A DNA stretch of 64,000 nucleotides from Tetradesmus obliquus (lineage: Eukaryota; Chlorophyta; Chlorophyceae; Sphaeropleales; Scenedesmaceae). The position numbers and the translations under genes were made by a program. Positions 19,802 through 30,655 of the stretch are shown here, in pieces. The notes below the pieces were generated by a model. It saw only the letters and a program-made list of their open reading frames with translations. It searched no databases and had not been told where the DNA came from. The stretch spans positions 496,001 through 560,000 of the forward strand of contig CP126202.1 of assembly GCA_030272155.1 (NCBI GenBank), given 5' to 3'. How positions within the stretch are numbered: position 1 is the stretch's first letter; the number at the start of each line of letters is the position of its first letter.

Positions 19802-20038
19802 CGCAAACACCATGAGGGGGCGGGGGGTGGGTGGGGGGCTTACGTGCCACAATGCGGAGCTTGCAAAGCAAACACCGTGCAACCCTTGCACATGCCACCC
19901 TGTAGGCCACATGCCATAAGCAGCTTGCCGGCCACCTACATCAAGCAGCTTGCGGGCCACCTACAGCAATACCTTGCGGGCCACATTCCAAAACCCTCCC
20001 CAACTGTACTGCCAGACTAGGCACCTGATAGAATAGCA

Positions 20039-20480
20039 TCATTCACTGCTGTATGGCCATGCGGCTGTGACAGTGAAGGGACTCAGCAGCCCCAGCTGCT
20101 GCTCCTGCTGTAAGGCCTGCAGCTGCTGCAGTTCTGCTGTAGCATGTGCCAGCTCATCAGCCAAGGCAGCTAGCCTTGCAGACAGTGCAACATGCTGCAA
20201 CCGTGCTTCTGCTGCATGTCCTGCAGCAGCGCCTGCTCCTCCTGCTGCTGACGGCAAAGGCAGCGTTGCTGCTGCAGCAGCCAGACCATCCTGCACATGC
20301 TGCATGCTTGCGCCGCTTGGCGCCATGATGGGATACATGCGAGCGCCTTGATCAAGGTGGTCATGACCACCCGCCGCCTGCGCAAGCCCTGCTGTTGCCA
20401 GCTCTGCTTCAATGAGTGCCTCGAGCTCTGCCTCAGTCAGGCTTGCAGCATCTGCTGCCCCAGCTGCAGTATCTGCAGGC

Positions 20481-20518
<38 letters not shown>

Positions 20519-20554
20519 TATGGCCGCATGACGCCATTTGAGCGCCAGCAGGAC
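20039..20554 (-). CDS. Ala/Leu-rich helical protein C-terminal exon, right-arm copy
   Basis: Mirror image of 17912-18421, differing by two extra CTG units in the poly-Ala run and one V-to-A change near the GHxAEARLQH segment. Conservation of the frame despite the triplet-length change is weak support that it is coding. Confidence 0.4.
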
Positions 20555-22071
20555 TGCTGAACCTCACCAGCGACTGGCCTGCCATGTTGCCTGCATTGTC
20601 AAAAGCAAAGCACGTCACGGCAAATCAATGCTTTCCTTCTGTTCGCGGAGACCCGAAACTGAGTTTGCTGTGCCTGCAAGACATCGGAATAAGCTGAAGA
20701 GTTGATGCTGGCTGCTGGCTGCCGTATGTTGTTGATGGCATGTGTTGTTGAGTGCTGGAGCCACCGACATCAGATGCAACAAGCTAGAGATGGACGGCAA
20801 CGAGCATGCACCTGCCGATAGAACTATACAACTAAACTACGAGTCACACAGCGCTGGCAGGCGCGCACGGACGAGTTTCTTACAAAGCAACGAGCTTGCG
20901 ATGTCGGGCAACAAAGCACGCAGAGCAAATGCATTGGCCTCGTGTACACCACTTCGTTTTTCCAATACTCAACTTCACATACTCACTTGAGTTTTCCATT
21001 AAGCACACGCTGCCAGGCACCTCTTTCTACCTTGACAGAGTTAGCGATGAGAGCAAGCAACCGTATGGGGAATCATATCATTCGAGATTTTTGTCGGCAC
21101 AGCACTCAGCATATTCAGCTTGCAGCCTTGTTCGGCTGGCTGATCTCTTCAACATCACCTGGGGTCCGTATGGGGAAATAACGGGTCCGTATGATTGTGA
21201 CTCATGCACTGATTCCTCGACTGACACGCTCTTCCCTTGATGCAGGCTTTTTCCGATGCAACATTCCTTATATGCGGCACCTACGCGGTGGCATAGCACG
21301 AGGGGCTAAAGGTCCCTGACAAGAACATGCTGATCCAACATGCTGATGCCCCATGCCACTGACTGCAAAGTAAAACCAAAAGTAAACAAAGTCACAGCAA
21401 CAGTGGCTGAGCAGCGTCTTGACTTCACAAAATGTCACGCCTGGCGCTCTGACGGGAAATTCAAAATATGTCTGTTGGGGCTCCACTACCAGTGACTGGG
21501 GTGCACTGCTACTGTCAGTGCTATCGAGGGTCTCAGGGTCCCATCGCCACCATCTAATGATGATAGTACATTGCTTGATATGAGTTACCTATTTCGGTCA
21601 TAAGGTCCTTGACGTTGCGAAACCATCTTTGTGGTATTCTTCGTTGCATCTTTGCGCGGCAAATGGGCACCCAGGTCGCGCACCAAAGCAAGCCACGCGT
21701 TCTTGAAGCAAACGAGAAATGGCCATACCCAGTATACCTGGACGGTGAGCACAGGCTTGGTGTAGCATAGTGAAGGGGGCACTTGTGGCAAGTTGCTGCT
21801 GCTTGTTGTCTAATTGCTGCAGAAGCATGGAAAGGTGGGGTTGCTGGGCTTAGCCCTTGGGTCAATGAAAAGGTGCAGATTGTGCAGAAATGTGCGGGCA
21901 TGCAGGTGCTGGCCAGCAGGATGCAGCTGAAACCCTATCAACTGCCAGGTGCAGCCTGAAGCCTGCAGGCTGTAGGCCCACAGCAAGTACTCAGCATTTG
22001 CAGGTCTTTCAGTTGGCGGGCAATCTCCCTTCTGTTGATGCTCGCTTGAAATGCGTCCGCTTCTGCTGTAG

Positions 22072-22999
22072 GTCTAGTGCTTGCGCACAATGCCTTGAGG
22101 CGTGACATGAAGGACATCCTGCGAGCAACACAAGCACTGCAGCAGCAGGTACAGCATTGCCACTGCACCCCATGCCTGACTTGCAACAGCCAGCGATGTT
22201 GCTGTGTCTTCGTCAGGCTTGGTACAGCAGTTGTTGAAGGCCATTTCACCTGCCAGCTTGTGGTGTTTGTGGGTGCAGGTCAGCAGCAGGGCTCCCCTGG
22301 AGGCGTGGCAGGTGTCCAGCCTGCAGCGCTACTGGCACGCCTACCACGAGCGTGTGATGCAGCACCACAGGTACAAACACAGATGAAGGGTATCAAAGCC
22401 GGTGTTGCATCATGCAGGGGGCACCAGGATGAACATAAGCTTGCTGCGCAGGGGGTCTACTGCAGGGTGCGGCTCTGTCATTACAGCCAAAGCAGCCTTG
22501 CTTGCAGGAACAGGGTGGGTGTATGACAATGCTCAGGTCGGCTAACCAAGAAGTGAGACTAGTTATGAGTATGCTCTTGCACTGCTGAGAGTATTGCACA
22601 TCATCAAAACATGACGTACTGCTGTCGCGTCAACAATTCTAATGCCTGCTCCTGCAACGTTGGAGCAACTGCTGCTAGCATGCATCGGGTGCGCCGTCAC
22701 GCTGTGGAGACAGACAGCCTGAGCTGTGCAGTTGCTGTGGCCGTGGACTTAACAGCAAGCTGAGGTTACTGCTGCTTGCTGCTGGTTCTGCCTCTGCTGC
22801 TGCTGCTGCCACTGCTACTCGCAGTATTGAAGAGGAACATTTCTTTCCCTTTGTGGAGCAGCGGGCACGCATGCCGCTGCTGTTCTCCGAGCAGCATGGT
22901 TTGCTTAATGACAGCCTGGATGTGTGTGATGCAGCCATGGCAAACCTGGCAGCAACTGGAGCTGTAGAATGTGATGCACAGCTGCTGGATGCCTTCATG
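22072..22999 (+). CDS. Hemerythrin (HHE) domain protein, right-arm copy, partial model
   Basis: Exons 22072-22148, 22279-22370 and 22825-22999 join in phase. They read LVLAHNALRRDMKDI, then LQRYWHAYHERVMQHHS joined across the splice to IEEEHFFPFVEQRARMP, then FSEQHGLLND and an acidic helix ending LLDAF. The H...HHxxEExxFFPF...EQH pattern is the hemerythrin/HHE four-helix metal site (known family: di-iron O2 binding or sensing). The final donor at 23000 shows at least one more exon; the open frame around 23030-23060 (VFRAYLLVNTQ) is a candidate. The upstream acceptor at 22071 shows at least one 5' exon not identified. Role and location are unknown. Confidence 0.75.
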
Positions 23000-23305
23000 G
23001 TGAGCCAGCCAGATGCATGAACCCAATAATCAGGTGTTCCGCGCCTACTTGCTGGTCAACACCCAAGTCCTGCAATCACGCAGTCCCTGCAATGCATGCA
23101 CGCCTCAGCACTGCTGTTGGGGGGAATGTTGCAGCAGCGCTTTGAGGAATAAACCAGGTGTGTTGCAGACACACGCGTCAAGAAACATCCCAATTTCCTG
23201 CAGAGCACGTGTAGTGCATCTCAGCTGCGTTGGATGCGCCTTCTGCAATTGCTGCCTTGCGTGCTACAAGTATAATGCAGTGTACTGCGGCAATGCAACC
23301 CTGTG

Positions 23306-26252
23306 CAAGTAGTTCTGTAGATTCTCTCCGCGCCCCTTTCTGCCCTAGGGATTGCACGCATTAGAGAGGATTGTAGCTATTCTAGGCAATCTGGATTGTG
23401 CAGACGGCCATTCGCATTGTAGAGACTGAAACTGCATTGCGCAATGCACAGACGACGACTCGCAAACAGTGGATCTGAACAGCCACGAGTGGATTGCACA
23501 GACACTGAAAAGGATTGTCAAGATCTCATAGGACCCCTAGAGGCCTTAAGTGACTGTTTTGAGGGGGACTTAAGGAAAGGAGAGTATGGCACGTGGGGGC
23601 TGTACGAAGGGGTCTGCTCAAGTGCCTTTGGCAAGTGGCTTCTCTGGCCTTAAGCCACAACAATTGGGACTTAAGACATTATGAATACATTTTATGCTGT
23701 TACAAGGGACGCCTACGGCCTCTTACATGCCAAACTCACTACTGCCTCTGTCCCCAGTCAATCTTGTGATTCTTCAATGTTTCACTGGAGGCCGAGAAGG
23801 GCTATGAGGGTGTAAGCATAATCAATGCAGACTAACAGGAGGGTGTAAGCATAATCAACGCTTGTTACATCAGGAGGGCGTAAGCAGACCTGAACCACTA
23901 ACACCGTGTTATATGCTGCTGAAACGATACATCTCTGACATCAGGTGCACGGGCAGCAGCTGCAGCTACAGTAAACTTATGCGCAACATTGACCAATACC
24001 ATGCGCCGAAATGACATGTGTGCAACCATGCTCACATGGAGGCAGGTTTGCTGTGTGAACTACGCCGCACACCAGCTGCACACCAGCTGCAGCTACAGTT
24101 AGTGTAATTTGCCAACCCTGTTCACAATGCATGTGCACCGTGCTGTGTGACGCGAACAATCTCATGCGCCATGACCAAATTGATTGTGAGCGCAACCATG
24201 CTCGCATGCAGGCAATATGCTAGCTGGAAGGCGAGTACGCAAGTGTGCACCGTGAACTACGCTGCAGACCATGCAGGGTGCATTGCTGCATGCTGCATAG
24301 CTATACACCCCAAAACACCCCAAAACACACCGCCACAGATTGCATGGCTTCATTGGATGCACAAAAGAGGCACTGAGCCTGCAATGACTACATTAACTGG
24401 AGAGGTGGAGTTATGTTTGAATAGTCAGCCTGTACAGCTATCCCGACAGACAGCGGCAGCAGCTGGTGCTGCAACACAGCACATGGCCAGCACAGCAGGC
24501 AGTAACCAGCACATAGTGACCAGCACAGCAGGCAATGGCCAGCACAGCATGTAGTTAGTAGCACAGCAGGCAGGGAACCAAAGAACCACATATGAATTTT
24601 ACGGCGGCCTGAGCTGCTACCCGCCTGCACTGGAAGCAGCCTATGCTTTGCAGCCAAGCAAAAAACGCGGCTGTTGAAGATAAGACTGTGTTTCTGGCAG
24701 CCCAGAAAGCTAAGCGCAGCGTAAAACACCGTGACTGCCCAACACATGCAGAATCCGCTTCATCAAGATCCTTACTGTGAACACTGAACCGCCAAACGAG
24801 GAAGCGCACTAGTCGGAAAAGCCCCTCAACATATACAGACACAACCAAACACAGCAAAGAGGACTGACGGATGGGCCTGAGCAGCAGCGGTACTACCGCA
24901 AGCTAGTTGCCAACAACTGAATATAGATAGCCAAGGGACCATGCAGCAGCAGCTGTGGAAGTCCAACAGAATAACACATGCAGCCCTTGGCCATGTGGCA
25001 CAAGAAACACACAGGGATTGTTCAGCAACAGGGTTTGCACAGGGAATTATAAGGAAGTGGCCCCAACTGGGCATGCAACACAAGTTGCAGTAGCTGACAG
25101 CTGAATACAGCCAAGAGACCATACAGCAGCAGAAACAGGGTTTGCACAGAGGCTGGCGAAAAAGTGGCCCCAACTGGGCATGCAACACAAGTTGCACTAA
25201 CAAGAAAGGCTGACAGGTGCACTGCTTGCAAGTGCGCAGTCGTGCATTTACCATGCCAAAAGCTGTCATTTTGCACTCCAGATCAGGGACCTGACAGCAG
25301 CAGCAGCAGCAGCAGCAGCGCTGCAAGTGAAGCTGGCAGACATGCAGAGTTGCAGAGCAAGGGTTGTGCAGCATGTAGTGAGGGCCGACAGAGGAGTGGC
25401 TGTGAGCCACAAGCCTCTTTTGGTGCAACATAACATGGCATAACAACCAGGTGCGGCTGGCAGAAAAGAACCTTATCGTGCAGACCCAGAAATAAGATGC
25501 ATGCCTGTACATCTAGTCCAGGGTTTGAGGTCCTGGTAACACCAGGAAACACACGTGCTGCAGCAATTGTGTGGCTAAGGTTTCAGCGGTTGATGCATGG
25601 ATGAACAACTATTAGAGGAATGGCTGCAAGCCACAAGCCTCTTGGTATATTAGAATAAACCAAAACAAACAGGTGCTGCTGGCAAGAAAGAACCTTCACG
25701 TGCAGATCCAGAAGGATGATGCAAAACCTGTACACCCAAAATGAGGTTTAAAACGTCCTGAGAGCACCAGAAGCACACGTGCTGCAGCTGCAGTGAGTCT
25801 TACAGCGGTTGAGGCATAGTAGCAGCCAGGTGCTTGAGCAAAGCATTGATACTATCGCCGCAATGCACACCACACGTGCAACTGTTGTTTGATTGTAGCG
25901 GCAGCCTTCAGAACGGTCCGCAAAAGGCAGTGACAGCAGCAGAAGCTTTTGCCGCTAGCCAACCGCCATATAACAGTGTGATAATAACACAAACGCCACT
26001 GGCGTCATGTAGATATTACTAGACGCGTGCAACACAGCAGCGTCCCTGCCCTGTCCTGGCCCTGCCGCAGCAGCACAAACAATGAGTTAACACAGCCATA
26101 ACACATAACCAGCACCAACCATCGCTGCTGTATAACAGTAGCAGCGACACAAACAGGCTAATTCGCCACAAACTCAACACTGCCAATCCCTGAACCTCCG
26201 AAAGAACAGCCCCCAGCTTGCAAAAAATTTGATCTGCTATTACTGTGCTGCT
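23306..26252. other. Repeat-derived intergenic stretch, no supported gene
   Basis: Only short frames without motifs. Diverged direct repeats are visible: three units of a 'ggagggtgtaagcataatca' type near 23800-23890; a unit of about 180 bp near 23960-24070 that recurs near 24140-24260; AGCACAGCAGGCA-type short tandem copies near 24478-24570; a unit near 25022-25110 recurring near 25125-25200; and a unit near 25405-25560 recurring near 25620-25800. These look like old tandem duplications. Confidence 0.6.
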
Positions 26253-26563
26253 TCACATATCTGCGCTAGCGCTGAAACAACACCACCCCATCCTTGCTGT
26301 TCTTTTGTGGCCAGCAGCAGCAATTGCCGGCTGTGTTGAAGCCACATCATCATGCTGCAGCTGCTTTGCACCTATGCTGTCTGCAGGCGCCGCCCCGGCA
26401 GCAGCTGCTGCTGCTGCTGCTAGACTATCCACAAGGAGCTTGTCACACTGCTGCTGCTGCTGCTGCTGCTGCTGCACTGACTGCGTGCATGTCCGCGCTG
26501 CTGGAGGCCCGCTGGCTGCATCTTCAATGCCCAAAGCAAAGAAAGCTGCATAAGGACACACAC

Positions 26564-26597
<34 letters not shown>

Positions 26598-27758
26598 GTG
26601 GTGGTCCCTGGCTCCTTTGTGCTCAGGTCCTGCTGCTGCTGCTGCTGCTGCTGCCTGGTGGCGCTTCTCAGCCTGCTGCACATCAGCCCTGCCTGCCCGC
26701 TGCTGCACTGACAGCACTGGCTGCCCAGCAGCTGCCAGATCTGCAGAAGCCTCTTGCTCCTGCTGCTGCTGCTGCTGCTTCTCCCCTTGTTGGTCCCTGC
26801 TGTGGCCATTTGGTTGCCGCTGCTGTTCCAGCACCACAACAGCACCATCAGTCAAGCGGCCGCCGCTGCCGCTGCCGCTGCTGCTGCCAGAAGAGTCGCT
26901 GGCCTCAGGCCCTTGCTGCTGCTGCTGCTGCTGCTGCGGGTCTGGCGGGAATAGCTTGCGCAGCGGTGCAAGCTTCTTCTGCATGAACAGCACGTCCTTG
27001 GCCTGAGAGCAGCAGCAGCAGCAGCAGTCAGGCACTCTTCTTGGCACCAGCTTCACGACTGCAAGCTGCTGTACACAGCAACAGTAACAGTAACAGCAGC
27101 ACTGTTTAAGCGCATCAGCTTTCTACTGATGGATTTCCTGCGGCTGTGGTCATTCACGCTGTACCGCTACACTACTGGCTCCCAAAGCAATCTGTATTAC
27201 ATGTGCTGTGCCATACTCCAGCAGCCGCTGCACATGCTCCTGCTGCTGCTGCACCTACTGCTGCTGCGCATACCTCAGCCCCGTGCTCCTGTATGGCTGC
27301 GATCAGATAAGAGGCCATGAGGTCAAAGTGGTGCTGTGTAGGGTGGTACTTTGTTATAACAGGCCCGTGGATCTTGTTGAGGTACTGCAGCTGACGTGGC
27401 GTCATGGGGCACTCAAACTGCGCCAGCTGTTTGAAACAGACACAGGCGGCGCGCAGAGCAGAGGATGAGCAGCAGGCAGCGTCGGGCGCCAGCAAGGCAC
27501 AATGTTGGTGTGAATGGAGCACGCGCATTGCGCTGCTGTTCACTGTTTGCAAGTGCGGCGAGTAGAGCAGAGCAAGAGTAGCAGGCGGAGTGTAGCATCA
27601 GTTATACACGACTGCTGAGTGATCTGTGAGTGTTCGTCAAGCACCTGCGGCCATCCTGCTGCTGTGCAACCATTGCCTGGGCTGCCGCTGCTGCTGTGCT
27701 GTCGCTGCAGGTGGCCAGGCTGTTGCCGTGCTATCGCTGTACATCGTGGATGAAGTGG

Positions 27759-27789
<31 letters not shown>

Positions 27790-27920
27790 CTGCTGCTGCT
27801 GCTGCTGTGGTTGCTCCTGCAAGCCTTTGATTACCTGGTGGATGAAGTAGCTTGTGTGCTTACGCAGCACCAGCATGTTTGACTTGCTGGCTTTGAAGAT
27901 GGGCCCGAGCTCTGGATCAG
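26253..27920 (-). CDS. Poly-Gln/poly-Ala protein of unknown function, 5' end unresolved
   Basis: Exons supported by splice sites: 27835-27920 (DPELGPIFKASKSNMLVLRK, HTSYFIHQ), 27274-27426 (LAQFECPMTPRQLQYLNKIH, HFDLMASYLIAAIQEHGAE), a short one near 27010-27070 (VVKLVPRRVPD), and a long last exon from about 27001 to 26253 starting AKDVLFMQKKLAPLRKLFPP. The last exon is mostly Gln, Ala and Ser runs encoded by CAG/GCA tracts and ends SASADM. The non-repetitive exons look conserved, with His/Tyr-rich helices, but I do not recognise the family. Upstream exons are expected beyond 27920 and were not found. Confidence 0.6.
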
Positions 27921-29876
27921 CTGCATACAGGTGTGCAGGAACAACAGCAACAGCAGGCAGCGTCAACAAGCTGCAGCAATCTACTGCCCTGATAGCGCTG
28001 CTGGACCAGAATGACAAGGGTCTGCTGTGCTGACCACGGTTTGCGACGCCTGCAGTGTTTTTGATGCCCTGGGTGCTGCACCTGACAACCCTGCAGCATC
28101 AAAACAGCTGCACAGCGCGGTCTGCTTGACAAGCTCGTTCAGAGTCTGCCAAAATGTGACCTAATACGCTACTGCTCATTATCATGGCGCTCTAGGATGC
28201 TAATCGCATCCTGCACCGCACAGGCACGCACCATACACGTTGCGAAAGAAGTCTGACGTCGCCTCTGTGACCAGAGGCACATCCATCGTTTCTTATCAAG
28301 CGAGCTCTAATATCTGACGTGAGTGAACATGCAGGCTCGAAGCCTTTTGATCATTTCTTTGTGCCTACAGATGACGCTGCAGGTAGAAGTCAATGGCAGC
28401 CTTTCGCAGTTTGAGAGGGGCTTGGTTAGAATGCATCCGGATGAAAGTGAAAGCTGGCTCAGGCATCGCGCTCATCTGCAACAATCATACCGAGGGCAGG
28501 CCCAGTGAACCTCGCAGGGCGGGTTCGCAGGCACCCCAGCATGTGAGTCAGTGCTAGCTGCAGCGTTTGCCTTTTAAACGATATATGGTTTGAATTAGAT
28601 GATTTATGCAGCACGAGATAACACCGGCCAGGCGCAACATCAGGGCCAGCTCAGCTAGCAGGCTGAATGTCAACAGACCATTTTTCTTGCCCAGCACACG
28701 GCTCTCTACACTGCCTGATTACAGCCCTGCAAGACGACGTAGATTACTCCATGCAACTATTTTAATAACCCTTGAAAGGCGGAGCATAAACATGGCATGG
28801 TCATGTGGCTGGCTGGCCTCAAGCTGGATGGCCTCACGTGTCAACATCAAGACTAACGTTGGCGGCTCCAAAGTTCAATACAGGCACCTGTGAAAGCATT
28901 TGTGCCGGCAGCCTCTGCACATCATCACATCACCAATCAAGCCAGCGCCCCACTGGCACAGAGAGCCCCTATACATGCAGCACGCCACACGGCTGCCGCA
29001 GCTGAGCGGCTGAGCATGCTGTCAGCAGCAGTACAACACCACACCTCAAGCTGCCGCTAAACACTGCATGGTCAAATGGTGATCACACAAACCTGTCACT
29101 TCGCCACTGGCACGATATAATCTATCACCGATCATAGTCTGCAGTCCTTCTGGCTGACATCCTGCCACAGCCCGTTGATGTAATCCTGCAATCCTGCAGC
29201 GCAGCAGCCGCCAAGTGCTGTTCCTGTCAATGCTTGGGCCACTCCTGCAGCAATGCCTTCGCAATACTTTTGTGTATGCGCCGTGCGCCAAGGCGTGCAT
29301 TGCACACACAGAATGACAGCCGTGCCAGGCAGCACATGGCACTGAAAATAACATACCCAAGATTTAAGATCAGCATACACTGCTCTATGGTACACACACG
29401 CACATAAAAGAACAACACAGGCAGCCATGTGGTGCTGCCAAATGTATGGTACACACAAAGCCGCCTGGTGAGCCCCGCCGCAAACAATATGTCAAAGCCG
29501 CCTGGTGAGCCCCGCCGCAACAAAACAAACCCTGCGTTTGACTGAACACGCATGGCTCTGCCAAAGCAGGACTCCGACGCTTCGTCGATTCAGCTGCCAC
29601 AAATGTCAGACCTGCCGCCCATGCAAAAAAACAGCAAAATCACAGATGAAAGGCGTGCGAGATGTGCCGCCATGCAGCTGCCAAGCTGACGAGCTGCCAC
29701 AGCTGCACAGGACAAAGACTCAAAATCCACAGGCCAAAAACGTCCGCAGACAAAAGCCAGCACGCGCAATTCAAAGACGGCAGAGCATGACGGCACCAGG
29801 ACATGCTGCAGGGGCAAACAGCCACACAGCGTGTCGGCAGCCTCACAACGTCTGCCACATCTCATGACATTTCACT
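27921..29876. other. Intergenic, no supported gene
   Basis: Contains the unresolved 5' region of the poly-Gln gene and DNA with only short motif-free frames. A frame at 28323-28508 starts with a hydrophobic stretch but has no other support. Confidence 0.45.
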
Positions 29877-30490
29877 GCGAAAGGCGCAGCCAGCAGGTGC
29901 ACCAGGATGCCAAGTGTATCGCACAAGCACCCCTCAACAACGATAAAACATCGGCATACGCAAAGGGGTTGCAAAGCAGCTGCCAGAGAGTGCCCTCAGC
30001 AGCCTCATAGTACCTGCCCCATTTCGCGCCAGTTCTTGGCAATGGGTGCAGCCAGCAGGTGCTCCGGGATGCCAAATGCGCTGCTCCATCAAGCAGCCTG
30101 CCTGCACACAAAATCCTCCCCAAAAGCAGCCGAAGAACCCCAGCAGGGCCGCAACACCAGCAGCTGGCGCAAGCTCATCAGCAGCCTCACAGCGTCTGCC
30201 CCATCTCGCGCCAGTTCTTGGCAATAGGTGCAGCCAGCAGGTGCTCCCGGATGCCAGATGCGTCACATTACACGACCTGCCTTGTCTTGAGCGAGACTGT
30301 TCGAAGCACAAACCAACAGCCACCACCCGCCAACACATCCGAAGCAAATGCTGCCAAGCACCCCAGCAGTGTTGCAAGGCCAGCAGCTGGTGCAAGCACA
30401 TCAGCATCCTCACAGCGTCTGCCCCATCTCGCGCCAGTTTTTGGAAATGGGCGCAGCCAGCAGGTGCTCCGGGATGCCGAATGCATCACA
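29877..30490 (-). repeat. Downstream echo copies of the acyl-CoA oxidase C-terminus
   Basis: Four copies of the end of the last coding exon ([16 protein letters not shown] region) lie 3' of the stop, near 30413-30485, 30191-30262, 30013-30076 and a short one at 29877-29913. Three also keep the sequence after the stop. They are outside the ORF and would be 3' UTR or flank. Confidence 0.88.
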
Positions 30491-30655
30491 CAGCTTGAGT
30501 GCTGGCGCAGCGGGGCCGCCGCTCCTATGCCAGTGCTGATGAAACACCCGCCAGCTGCCACCGAGCTTTAACCTTCAATCACCCCGCTCCTAAGCAGGTG
30601 CAGCCAAGCAATCCGCCAGTGGTAAGGCAACACAGGCACCATACATGGCAAGCCC

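Larger units (their letters stand above)
19953..23305. repeat. Right arm of the 3.35-kb inverted repeat
   Basis: Mirror of 15156-18507. The outer end at 23305 and inner end at 19953 are abrupt: flanking bases share no identity with the other side. No target-site duplication was evident at the outer ends. Confidence 0.95.

Noticed and set aside
15156-23305. Inverted repeat as pure assembly artefact
   Set aside because: Arms differ by substitutions and triplet indels and the spacer is unique, so a simple fold-back read is unlikely; kept as a check rather than the conclusion.
26294-26986. Plus-strand 230-codon Leu/Ala-rich frame
   Set aside because: Antisense of the CAG-rich last exon of the poly-Gln gene; composition is explained by triplet repeats.
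28323-28508. Small ORF with a hydrophobic N-terminus as a secreted peptide
   Set aside because: No splice partners, conservation or promoter evidence; hydrophobic run too short to rely on.
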